A stretch of DNA of 64,000 bases, from the NCBI GenBank assembly GCA_035048495.1, contig CM068541.1, positions 11,601,929-11,665,928 of the forward strand, read 5' to 3'. Below are positions 49,701-56,295 of the stretch, one piece after another. The position numbers and the translations under genes were made by a program. Every line of letters begins with the position of its first letter. Position 1 is the first letter of the stretch. Under the pieces are notes generated by a model. The model was not told the DNA's origin. It saw only the letters and a program-made list of their open reading frames with translations, and ran no database searches. The stretch comes from Euptelea pleiosperma. Lineage: Eukaryota > Streptophyta > Magnoliopsida > Ranunculales > Eupteleaceae.

Positions 49701-52700
49701 AAGCATATTATGGTCCATCTTCCATTTGTAAAACTTGCCAAAGCAAATAGATGTAAAAGAGTAAAACCTTGAACTAGCCGTCCGTTGTTCAGCAATGACT
49801 TTCCTCCGGCTGCGTCGCCAAAATGTGTTTGCAATGTTGGGTTCGCTATGTGATAAACTGATGCAACTAAAAGGAAATTCAGTAACAATCACATCACATC
49901 AATAACATGTTAAATAGATTATAATTGAAGAAACATCCATGTACAAAGTCGGATACCTCATTCTAATAGGCAATGGACATAACCCATCAAACAAAAAAAA
50001 ATAGGCAATGAACATAAATTGGTAAAGGAGAAGATAGGAACGGTGAAATTGGTAATTATTTCTAGCATGTAATTGAATTCATCAAGATAAACAAGTAACG
50101 CTACCTTAGTTTTCCCTCAATAGAGGTTGTTGGTCGCAACATTATATTCCGCAATGAAGGACCTGATACATTCGAAGAGCCTTCTAGTTTTCTTTGGTAC
50201 AAGGATTGAAGGGTCTCATCTTGCTCAGGACTACAGTAACAGGAAGAAAAACAAGAAACGGACGTCAAAGAGCAGAAGCATTTATAAAGAAAAAAGATGA
50301 AGAAATTCTCCAGCATAGAGTGTGAAATTCTAATTTCATCATCATCTACCCTTCAAAATATTTGGCTCAACAACATAAATCCTACTTCTCCTTTTCAACC
50401 TTATTTAGAGTTGTATCTTCTGTCAAGGCATCGTAGTTTTAAAATTTGACAAATTCAGCGAAATTAGCCGGGAATTAATTCCGAATTTTGAATGAACGAA
50501 TTAAAGTGTACATGTATAAAAAAATTTACAAAAAATCGCCTAAAATTCGTCGAGTTAATTCGTTTAATTCGAAGTAAATAGTAGAAATTTGGCTAATTTC
50601 TCGAAGTTTAGCCTTTTTTAGTACAAAAATTGCAACGATTCGCCGAATTAAATTCGAAGTAAACACCAGACTTAGAGAAGTTTGGAGAATTTTTGCCAAA
50701 ACCTTGGTAAAAACATTGATTTTTAAGGATATGATAAAAAAAAAAGTAATTATTTGGCTCAGGCTTTTTGATAATGATAATTATACTTATCAAAAAAAAA
50801 TATGATAAAAAAAGCATGATAAAACACTTATAACTCATGATATCATAAAAATAACCATTTAGGGCAACCTAAGCAAGATTAATATCGTTTCACTCATTTT
50901 GGCAAAAATTCTCCAAACTTCTTTAAGTTAGCAAATTTTTATATAAATTCTCTAAATCGAATTGAACTTCCCCAAATTAATTCCGAATTTTAAGTGACCG
51001 AAGGTTAAAGCGAAGTCGAAGTTTAGACCTTGCAAGGCATGTGTTTCCAAAAGAAGAGAGAAGAAGTGAGAGGGAGGAGAGAGGAGAGCAAATCTGGAAA
51101 GGGTTGGAGAGCATGTATGTCACATGACTCCGAAAGTATTATTTATAGTAAGGAAAACCACAGACAAGAATGCCCTTACAAAGAGAGAGTATTTACAAGT
51201 ATACCCTTGACAACACTCTTTTATCCTCCTCTCTTCTTCGTTCTTCTACCTCCAATTACCTAATGATTTTACTACTCTTTCAAAAGAGATACATATCTAA
51301 CTAAAAAAAAGACAATTACCAGACTTCATGGTGTAGTCATTTCATTTTGATCAACACTTTATCCAAACTAAAAATCAATTAATGTAATGGGAGGATATTT
51401 ATGAATTAGTTAAACACATTTTGGCACGTGGAAGAGTATCTCTAAAAGTTCTTGACCATGTAAGATTTTAAGAGGATATTGTGTGGGGATAAACTCGTAC
51501 GGACCGCTTTTCCATCCTTTTAAGCTATGTCCAATTTCAAAGGTGATCTAGTTCAGTGGTGCTATGTGAGAGAACTGGCAATGCAGTGTAAAATTCAAGC
51601 TTAAGAAGGAAATGAAAATGACTAGGAATTGGATAAGCTTGTGAGTCTTTTTAGTCATCTCCATGGAGAGCAAGTAGCAAAGACCAGGGCCGACACAGGA
51701 TATGGAAGAGAGATTCTAATGGTAAATTTACAGTGTGCACCTTCTCCTCAGGAATAGTCAACATTTGAATCATTCTTTCCCTCCAAGCTCCATGTGGGGC
51801 TCCCCAATCCCATCCAAGGTGGTTTTTCTGCTTGGACTACAGTGCACAACAAAATTCTTACTTTCAAGCATTTGCTATCGAATCAGTGGATCATTTGCTT
51901 TTCGTTGTAATTTCCTTACATGTATGATTGTTCTTCTCCTTTTAAATCACCCAGCATAAAGGGACTAGTCTTCTAAGTATATAATCGTAGGTAGTGGAAG
52001 GCCTTGGAGTGCCACCCTTGAAAGTGCTTAATGAAGCTCTTAGGATATGAATGGAGGTGTCTTGTATATTCTTTTGGTTCAGTTAGGAAGGGCCTTCCTC
52101 TATAGCACTTTTTTATTTTTAATTTGTCCGTCCTTGTATAGCGGGACTTTCCCCCTTTTCTTGTTCCAATTCAATCTCATTTACCTTTAATAAAATGTGT
52201 ATTCAAATCTTTGCGTATCAAGACGTATCATATTTTCTTTTGTTTTTTTCCAACATCTCATTGTGTCTCATTTCGTCTCAATCGGGACATCTCATTCTGT
52301 CATCTTACCAAGACACTGAATGAGACAGATTTTAAACCTTGGGTTCAGCTAACTTATAATAGCATAGCATATCATAAAGCAAAGACCAAGAACCAAAAAG
52401 AATTCATTCACTTAAAATTGAATTGATCTCAATGGGCACATAATACTCGTAATACTTAAGAAAGAAAACTGCCAAAACATTTGGCCAAGTCAAAACTTTA
52501 AGTCATTATGTAATTTCTAAGCAGCAGAACGGAAAAAAAAAAAAGAAAAGAAAGAACTAGACATAGTTTAAAGTACGAGAAAGGGAACCGAGCACTATTT
52601 GCTTACCCTTCAACATCCACTCTATCTGAGAACCCATATAGAGGACTGTTTGGTTCAAGGGGTGAATCGCAGGAGTCATTCTCTGCAGAGTCACTCTCCC

Positions 52701-54633
52701 CTGCAGCAGAAATATGGGACCTGAAGATTGCCCTGGTTGAGTAGGGTATTAGTTGTCCTGGAAACCGCATAAGATCAACCAGTAGTTCCACAGAATTCAG
52801 CACAACTATCACAGACATGTGCTTATATGAGTCTGTGTGTTCAACAGCCCCATTGCTAGGAATACCCTGACAAAATAAAATATGCACAGTAAGTAAATCG
52901 TTTTAGAGATTGGCTATGGCAATCAGCAATCAATAGTATCTGAAACATATTTCCATTGATTCAATAACTGAAACTGAAACCAGAAAAATATCCAAGAGAC
53001 AGATACAGGAGAGAAACGAAATAATTTCAAGCAATTTACTCCAAAACAGAGAAATCTTACCACCGTAAGTCTACTCTCAAAACCTACAGTATCTGCAAGA
53101 ACTTTGAATAGGATTGCTCGAGGCCGGCATGAACCATGCCTTATTTGCCCCAATAGCTGGACACCTCGATTCTCTGGAGAGATTTCTTCCAGTGCAGCTT
53201 TCGCGGGACTTAGTTCCGAATTCGGCCGTTTATAAAAATCAGAAACCTGTACATTGAAACATTGAATCAGGCGTGGTGAAAAACAGTAGCATAGATAAAA
53301 TTTCCTTATACTGACTGAATAATAACTCAATGACATTAATTTTCTTACACCACACACCACCAACTGAGATAGACATAATGATATCTAATTGCTAAATCAG
53401 TAATCTTAACCAGCACAAAGCAACCACTTTTTTCTAATAATCATCGACCCCCGGGGCTGGATCTCCTGACTCTCCCATGGGAATATGAAAATTTATCTCA
53501 TGGCAATTTAAACCTGCATTGTATGAGTAACCTTGCATTGAGTGTATCAAACATGAAGAATAAGAAAAACGCTAGGTATTATGGCTAAGTTTCCAGGAGA
53601 AAGAATTAAATTTCATAAAAAAAGTAACATAAAGTGATGATTGAAAGAAAACAATCACCTGAACAAAACAAGGATGACTAAAGATCTCTTAGAAGAAAAG
53701 GCTACTACATGTTGATTGTTGACTTAATTATCGAAACCGAAGCCCCTACTCCTTTACACTGAAGATATGGAATTGCATTTAAGTTTTTAGCTAATAAAGG
53801 ATAAAACTCAATGAAGTTAAGCAGAAAGATAACACTATAAAGACAATGTTAGCTACACAAATGGGGAGCGTGGCTGCGGGATTGGCTGCAGATACAGGAG
53901 TGCGAGCAGAGAATCAATGGCTCACTCAAAGTCTAACAGAGGGTGGGACTACAAACATATCTCTATCTTACTATTATATGAATGGAAGGCGTGAGATTGC
54001 CCAAACTACGTCCATCACATATATAGCATGTGTATGTCTATGTGTAACCATACATGGGTATATGAAGATGTTGGTTTGTTAGTTTATACAGAGAGAGGGA
54101 AACGTCTAGCAAGTAGTAAGCAGATCCGCATTAAGTAATATCGATTCACTTTACATAGATCCGCATTAAGTAATATCAATTCACTTTACATTGTGAGTAG
54201 AATCCCGCTCATTAGAAAACATTCAATGAAATCTCTATGCTTCATATGGTGAAGCTTTAATTATAGGAAACACAATTACCAGAAAAACAGTAAAGGTCCA
54301 GATACAGAACAACAGAAAAGTGAACGGAGCCTTAAACAAGGGGAACTGGTTCTAGGACTTTTAAAGTAACTCTGTATGCGAGGAAGATGCATAAATTATG
54401 ACAAAAATGTTTTCTAGAAAATCACTCACCAATCCAGCAATCTTTTTTATCACTGCAGCTGGGTTAGAGTTCAATCCTTTCACCAATGCCACAATTAGTT
54501 GCTTTAGCATGGAAAGCTTCTTATCCTTCTCTGTATCTACAAGAATAATCTCGGCTCTAAGGCCCTCCACACCCAAAGCATAAAGCTCATCCGGCGAAGG
54601 AATATTATCAAAAAGCTCCTTCAATTTTGTTTC
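26286..54633 (-). CDS. Raf-like MAPKKK (EDR1/CTR1 class), 15 exons recognised, 5' end incomplete
   Basis: The joined exons give 2217 bases, 738 residues plus stop. Every junction has GT-AG borders and keeps phase. Residues 1-250 resemble the EDR1-type regulatory domain ([45 protein letters not shown]). Residues 250-480 form a Ser/Arg-rich linker. The kinase domain starts near 480, with a Gly loop RVGIGFFGEV, K509 in VAVK, alpha-C E527, HRDLKSAN (D605, N610), DFG (623-625) and GTPEWMAPE (642-650). All catalytic residues are present. Related plant kinases act in the cytosol or at membranes in ethylene, defence or stress signalling; which branch this is cannot be said. No start codon is certain: the true N-terminus is missing or lies at 64000+. 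Transposon-filled introns of 1-5 kb explain the 28-kb span. Confidence 0.9.
26449..26521 (-). CDS. kinase exon 14 (73 bp)
   Basis: Encodes [20 protein letters not shown]. Acceptor CTCAG, donor CAG|GTCTG. The following intron is 80 bp. Confidence 0.92.
26605..26893 (-). CDS. kinase exon 13 (289 bp), catalytic and activation loops
   Basis: Encodes [29 protein letters not shown] and [10 protein letters not shown]. Donor CAA|GTAAGT. The acceptor TTAAG precedes 26893 and completes an Arg codon split by a 4.0-kb intron. Confidence 0.95.
27239..27545. mobile_element. foldback MITE, family A, copy 6, in kinase intron 12
   Basis: GGCCACTGACCCTATGAATG and TTTGGCCCACC are mirrored by GGCCAAACACTCATGAGGTC and AGTGGCC. 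The core is AATTCAGCCTGACC and AATCATCAATCAGGCTGAT. It is more diverged than the other copies. Confidence 0.65.
28731..28766. repeat. (AT)n microsatellite in kinase intron 12
   Basis: About 18 uninterrupted AT units. Confidence 0.9.
28798..28990. mobile_element. foldback MITE, family C, copy 3 (diverged), in intron 12
   Basis: TTTACACCAAAATGAACGAT and CATGGTGAAAAGATCATCCT with ACCAAAAATCACCCC match family C; the outer ends are not recognisable. Confidence 0.5.
29475..29501. repeat. (TG)n microsatellite in kinase intron 12
   Basis: Thirteen TG units within the intron. Confidence 0.88.
29650..30135. repeat. dispersed repeat G, copy 1 (intron 12)
   Basis: AAACATGGAGCACAT, TTGTAACATGTTTCTT, GAAACTTGTTTAATT, GTGCATATCAGGA and GGATAATTTCTCATATTTTT appear in the same order at 55160-55700. 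It is a non-coding repeat of unknown class, sharing no terminal structure I can see. Confidence 0.6.
30557..30651 (+). mobile_element. tiny LINE 3'-end insertion with 22-bp duplication
   Basis: A 95-bp insert ending in an A-rich tail (30631-30650) is flanked by a 22-bp direct repeat at 30535-30556 and 30652-30673 with one mismatch. GGTTTTCCCCTTCTTTAATG inside resembles other LINE 3' ends of this window. It is a severely 5'-truncated, target-primed insertion. Confidence 0.7.
30932..31088 (-). CDS. kinase exon 12 (157 bp), hinge region
   Basis: Encodes [20 protein letters not shown], the Gly-Ser-Leu after the hinge (EMGSLY) and a helix ending in DIC. Acceptor TTGCAG, donor GCAG|GTGGG. Confidence 0.93.
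31204..31351. repeat. 78-bp tandem duplication in kinase intron 11
   Basis: The block beginning GACAGGCCACAACTTTTTGC occurs at 31204 and again at 31282, nearly identical over about 65 bases. It is a recent local duplication 110 bases from exon 12. Confidence 0.8.
31469..31488 (-). CDS. kinase exon 11, 20-base micro-exon
   Basis: It codes RLRHPN across split codons (1+18+1), linking alpha-C to beta-4. Acceptor CTCCAG and donor ATG|GTACTG flank it. It is too short for any open-frame search but is required for an intact kinase fold. Confidence 0.9.
31582..31705 (-). CDS. kinase exon 10 (124 bp), VAVK lysine and alpha-C
   Basis: Encodes [20 protein letters not shown] and [10 protein letters not shown], holding the ATP-binding Lys and its Glu partner. 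Acceptor TATAG, donor TAAG|GTATC. Confidence 0.93.
32487..32840 (-). mobile_element. LINE 3'-end fragment in kinase intron 9
   Basis: A poly-T run at 32491-32502 marks the tail of a minus-strand LINE. It is followed by TATAGAATTTATTAAAAGGC, ATTACAAACC and GAGGTCGAGATGACCT, laid out as at the 3' end of the LINE at 56296. No protein domain remains. Confidence 0.55.
32880..33860. mobile_element. probable transposon-derived block in kinase intron 9
   Basis: GAGGCTATAGC, GCCTCAAGGC, AGGCGAGGCG and CCTAGGCAC-type palindromic motifs recur in both directions, and the block ends CCTTTTTAAACCATGG. The class is unclear; it may be a hAT-like or foldback element. No coding capacity. Confidence 0.4.
34124..34424 (-). 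CDS. kinase exon 9 (301 bp), linker to Gly loop
   Basis: Ser-rich linker, then [17 protein letters not shown], the start of the kinase domain. Acceptor TTCAG, donor ATTG|GTAAGC. The Gly codon is split by the next intron (2.4 kb). Confidence 0.92.
35336..35540. repeat. GGTGGC/GATGGTGG-rich low-complexity sequence in kinase intron 8
   Basis: Irregular GGTGG and AATGATGG units; a similar block sits at 36550-36640 on the other side of the foldback element. The minus-strand open frame here is Thr/Ser-rich low complexity, not a gene. Confidence 0.45.
35590..36530. mobile_element. large foldback element in kinase intron 8
   Basis: AGTGACTTACAATGTTATCA, GAACCGAAGCCTGTCTTGTA at 35769-35810 pair with TACAAGACAGGCTCCGGTTC, GACAACACTGTAAGTCACT at 36350-36389. 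Pairing continues outward at lower similarity (ATCATATAATTAATTT / AAATTAGTTATATGAT) to roughly 35590 and 36530. The loop holds GATTAATTGG/AATCTCC repeats. Ends and duplication are not fixed. Confidence 0.6.
37140..37370. other. GTCTCGG-rich repeat-like segment in kinase intron 7
   Basis: TGTCTCGGCCAAGACATCTT and AGACATCTCGGATTTTCAAC suggest an inverted pair around a T/G-rich stretch. A related segment (CATCTCATTCTGTC, AAGACACTGAATGAGAC) lies at 52200-52345. Probably old MITEs. Confidence 0.35.
37585..37705 (-). CDS. kinase exon 8 (121 bp)
   Basis: Encodes [20 protein letters not shown], likely helical, within the linker. Acceptor TATAG, donor AAAAAT|GTATGC. Confidence 0.88.
38090..39030. other. 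repeat-like block in kinase intron 7
   Basis: CCGGTTGGCTTGCAAGAAAA at the left and GTAAAACAAACACAGCC at the right resemble transposon ends. Between them, GGATCTG/CAGATCC motifs alternate (38290-38760). No boundaries are claimed. Confidence 0.3.
39524..39610 (-). CDS. kinase exon 7 (87 bp)
   Basis: Encodes [20 protein letters not shown] and PEIGDDIVR, a basic Ser/Arg segment that could be a phosphorylation target. Acceptor TTACAG, donor GTGAG|GTTGG. Confidence 0.88.
39790..42170 (+). pseudogene. LINE ORF2 remnant (endonuclease and RT) in kinase intron 6
   Basis: An endonuclease-like piece ([12 protein letters not shown] region near 39970-40100, then a [18 protein letters not shown] stretch) and an RT piece ([20 protein letters not shown] near 41405; [13 protein letters not shown] at 41699-41737) lie on the plus strand. 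They match plant LINE ORF2. Stops and frameshifts are common. A hAT-like MITE splits the RT region at 40906-41358; without it the coding sense runs on (SGSIYKIF then [12 protein letters not shown]). Confidence 0.72.
40906..41358. mobile_element. hAT-like MITE with 8-bp duplication, inserted in a LINE
   Basis: It starts TAGGGTGGTTGCCAA and ends TTGCCAGCCCTA. The flanks are CTTCACCA (40898-40905) and CTTCATCA (41359-41366), an 8-bp duplication with one mismatch. Removing it restores the LINE RT reading sense. The interior alternates GATCCGAT and ATCGGATC with an AT-rich centre. Confidence 0.82.
43470..43968. mobile_element. foldback MITE, family A, copy 7, within a larger element
   Basis: The family A core (TGGACCTACATGCAAAAAAT-type arm, AAATCACTAATCAGACTGAT, GTATGCCACGTGGC) lies at 43535-43820. 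The outer GTACTAGGGGAACACC with CACGTGCGATGCACGTG and the end TTTATAATAGTATAGAT look like those of a widespread plant element whose ends carry a GTGCGATGCAC palindrome. Whether this is one element or a nest is open. Confidence 0.5.
43970..44075 (+). pseudogene. RTE-type LINE 3'-end remnant
   Basis: The plus strand reads, with one frameshift, [20 protein letters not shown], the C-terminal signature of plant RTE reverse transcriptases. A matching end is at 49200-49320. Confidence 0.6.
44298..44393 (-). CDS. kinase exon 6 (96 bp)
   Basis: Encodes [20 protein letters not shown] and [11 protein letters not shown]. Acceptor TTTGCAG, donor TCAAG|GTCCTT. It lies between the two longest introns, 4.7 and 5.4 kb. 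Confidence 0.88.
45080..45625 (+). pseudogene. RTE-type LINE remnant (early RT) in kinase intron 5
   Basis: Fragments in the plus strand read [34 protein letters not shown] and then DPYGIPI with [15 protein letters not shown]. This is the RTE pattern before and in the RT domain. Several stops and frameshifts. Confidence 0.65.
45634..45955. mobile_element. short transposon remnants, including family C MITE copy 4
   Basis: TAGGGGTGTCGATTTATACC opens a CCGGAACCGG-rich block ending near 45826. At 45850-45955, TACTGATTTTTGGTGAGGAT / ATCATCCTCACCAAAAACCA forms the family C inner palindrome. Outer ends are not resolved. Confidence 0.45.
46014..46035. repeat. (TA)n microsatellite in kinase intron 5
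   Basis: About eleven TA units. Confidence 0.85.
46676..47365 (-). mobile_element. partial LTR, same family as the solo LTR at 62208, antisense orientation
   Basis: Its left edge TAATGCAGGACGA corresponds to the complement of the solo LTR end (..CCTGCATCA). Shared blocks include GGTTTTCTAGGTCAAATTT, the 14-bp minisatellite (ACTATTCACGTGGT), ATTCGCACCGAGTAGCTTG and ATTAATGAAAGATTATAACT. The part equivalent to the first 400 bases of the LTR is missing at the right. Confidence 0.7.
47370..47955. other. unassigned stretch in kinase intron 5
   Basis: The open frame at 47591-47785 has no known domain. The block may be left over from the LTR element or from an RTE 5' region; neither can be shown. 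Confidence 0.3.
47956..49320 (+). pseudogene. RTE-type LINE remnant (RT) in kinase intron 5
   Basis: Plus-strand fragments show [19 protein letters not shown] sequence near 48040-48090, then [21 protein letters not shown] longer open piece at 48686-48946 ([40 protein letters not shown]) is the conserved C-terminal RT part. [20 protein letters not shown] at 49210-49269 closes the element. Numerous frameshifts and deletions. Confidence 0.75.
49768..49857 (-). CDS. kinase exon 5 (90 bp)
   Basis: Encodes [20 protein letters not shown] and IAEQRTASS, with a basic RRSRRK cluster. Acceptor ATCAG, donor TCAAG|GTTTT. Confidence 0.87.
50105..50230 (-). CDS. kinase exon 4 (126 bp)
   Basis: Encodes [20 protein letters not shown] and a stretch ending in SIEGKL. 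Acceptor TGTAG, donor CTAAG|GTAGC. Confidence 0.87.
50432..51032. mobile_element. probable hAT-like foldback element with 8-bp direct repeat
   Basis: CAAGGCAT flanks it at 50424-50431 and 51033-51040. Inside, AATTAATTCCGAATTTT occurs near both ends and CGAATTAA / TTAATTCG motifs alternate. Terminal inverted repeats are imperfect (CGTAGTTTTAAAAT against AAGTTTAGACCTTG), so the assignment is tentative. Confidence 0.5.
51560..52175 (+). pseudogene. LINE ORF2 3' remnant in kinase intron 3
   Basis: Fragments in different frames show a [20 protein letters not shown] motif near 51690-51735, [12 protein letters not shown] at 51807-51842 and a 3' end with GGGACTTTCCCCCTTTTCTT and TTTAATAAAATG near 52143-52198. 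This is the C-terminal zf-RVT region and 3' UTR of a LINE. Confidence 0.55.
52607..52866 (-). CDS. kinase exon 3 (260 bp), end of regulatory domain
   Basis: Encodes [32 protein letters not shown], then [18 protein letters not shown]. Acceptor GTCAG, donor GAAGG|GTAAGC. Confidence 0.92.
53061..53246 (-). CDS. kinase exon 2 (186 bp), regulatory domain
   Basis: Encodes [20 protein letters not shown] and [14 protein letters not shown], the best conserved part of the N-terminal domain. Phase 0 at both ends; acceptor TACAG, donor GTG|GTAAG. Confidence 0.92.
54122..54196. repeat. 39-bp tandem duplication in kinase intron 1
   Basis: AGATCCGCATTAAGTAATAT followed by CAATTCACTTTACAT occurs twice in direct succession with one difference. 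Confidence 0.75.
54430..54633 (-). CDS. kinase exon 1 as recognised (204 bp)
   Basis: Encodes [20 protein letters not shown] and the helix [18 protein letters not shown]. It is not the true first exon: a good acceptor (TGTGCAG) lies just upstream at 54634. Donor TTG|GTGAGT. See the candidate micro-exon at 54880-54909. Confidence 0.85.
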
Positions 54634-54879
54634 CTGCACATAATGAAATTTATCAAATAAAAACTTTGTCTATGGCTGCTAAGCCACAAAAGACCAACTA
54701 AATCACTTGTAGATTCAAAGTTAGGTTTTAAAGGAAAACAACTAGCTAAGGGAGAAATAAGACACCCATAATTAGAAGCATAAGCATACCAAGACTAGGT
54801 CAACAGTATCAAAAAGATCCGAGTACAAATAAATTTACAGAAAAAATCACATTACTTTTGGCCGTTCTCTTTTCTTTAC

Positions 54880-54909
54880 CTGCATATCAAGGTCAGAATA
54901 GGTACCCAT
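54880..54909 (-). CDS. candidate 30-base 5' exon of the kinase gene
   Basis: Read on the minus strand: a TAG/acceptor, then ATG and nine more codons (MGTYSDLDMQ), then CAG|GTAAAG, a strong donor. It joins exon 1 in phase 0. It could be an internal micro-exon or a truncated start exon. The polypyrimidine tract before it is weak, so this is tentative. Confidence 0.3.
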
Positions 54910-55159
54910 CTAACTCAACTATGAGAGAATTTTATGACCTAACTCCAGTTATTTAAAATATAAGCACATATCAGCATGCTAAAATGTAGTGTTATTAAAA
55001 TTCTACGATTTATGATTAGAAACCTACGATTCAAATCAAATCTTAACCCAAATGATTTGAATCTTATGTTTGAATCCCCTTTCGATAAAAATCTCACAAT
55101 TCGAGTATGATTCGCAACTTGAATCTTACGATTCTTTGAAATCTTACGATTTTAATGAA

Positions 55160-55700
55160 AACATGGAGCACATTTTAGGTTAGAACAATGATTCTTATGT
55201 TTGTACTTTTGATTTTCCTAGACATTAAACATTACGAAAAAGAAAATCAGCGGATGTTTTTACTAAACTAACACATTTATAACATGTTTCTTGCTATGTT
55301 TGAAGATTATCATAGGAAACAATTTCATGGTACCAATTTTCAATGGAAACACCCACCTAACACTGTAACACATGATAAGACATGCATGCCCATGCATGCA
55401 ATTTGAAAGACCAAGAATTTAGACTATTGATGAGAGATAGAAACTTGTTTAATTCAATAATGATGTGAAAATAAATGGTGTTAATTTTTCCTTTTGCAAA
55501 AATATATTTTTTTGTACAACTATGAGTTTAGAACAGTGTCTCTATAATGCATATCAGGACTACCATATAAAATGTTTGTCATTATTTGTAAGTGTTTGTA
55601 CAAAACCTTGTAATTTAATAATAGTTTATGAATATTAGGCTTGTAACATATTCTTATGTAATTTTTTGGATATTTTTCATATTTTTTCAATTTATACCGG
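55160..55700. repeat. dispersed repeat G, copy 2
   Basis: The same block order as at 29650-30135, upstream of the last recognised kinase exon. The minus-strand open frame at 55520-55792 falls inside it and is not a gene. Confidence 0.55.
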
Positions 55701-56295
55701 TTCACCTCATCAGCCATATCATTTCTCACTTGCATATCAAAGGTTATAAGTGAAAAACTAACAATATAATTTACATGAAGAAGATGATGCATGATTTTAC
55801 TTATGTTATGTTTGTTGCCAGGGTGTACCCTTTATGTTATAAGGGACCCCTTTATATTGTAAGGACATCTTGTCCATGTAAAGTTTTTACATAAAAAAGA
55901 AGTTTGGAGTCATGCGAATTACACATGCTCTCTTTTTCCCATCTGTCTCTTCTCTCTCTTTTTTTTCTTCCCTAACCCTAACCAAACCAAGAATTACCTA
56001 TTCAAACCAAAAAACATCTAAAGGGTTTCTACCATCATACTGACATCATAGGGCCGTAGGGCTGATGTCATCAGCCGTACAGACACGTATCCTGATTCCT
56101 GAGGTCAGCAACGAAGGCTACTACTTGGTGGAGAATGAATTTACGGATTTTTTGGTGATTTTTGGGAATTTTCCAAGGTATTCTTGACGGACTTCTGCTC
56201 TATTTTCCCTGAAAAAAGGTGAGAAATCAGATTTCAGCTCTTTCCGCTTGTCTGATCCATAAGGAGTTTCTTGGCTGGTCTTTTTGCTTAGTTTT

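Noticed and set aside
53846..54082. 78-residue plus-strand open frame inside the kinase gene
   Set aside because: It falls in an intron on the opposite strand with no domain, and there is no promoter evidence.
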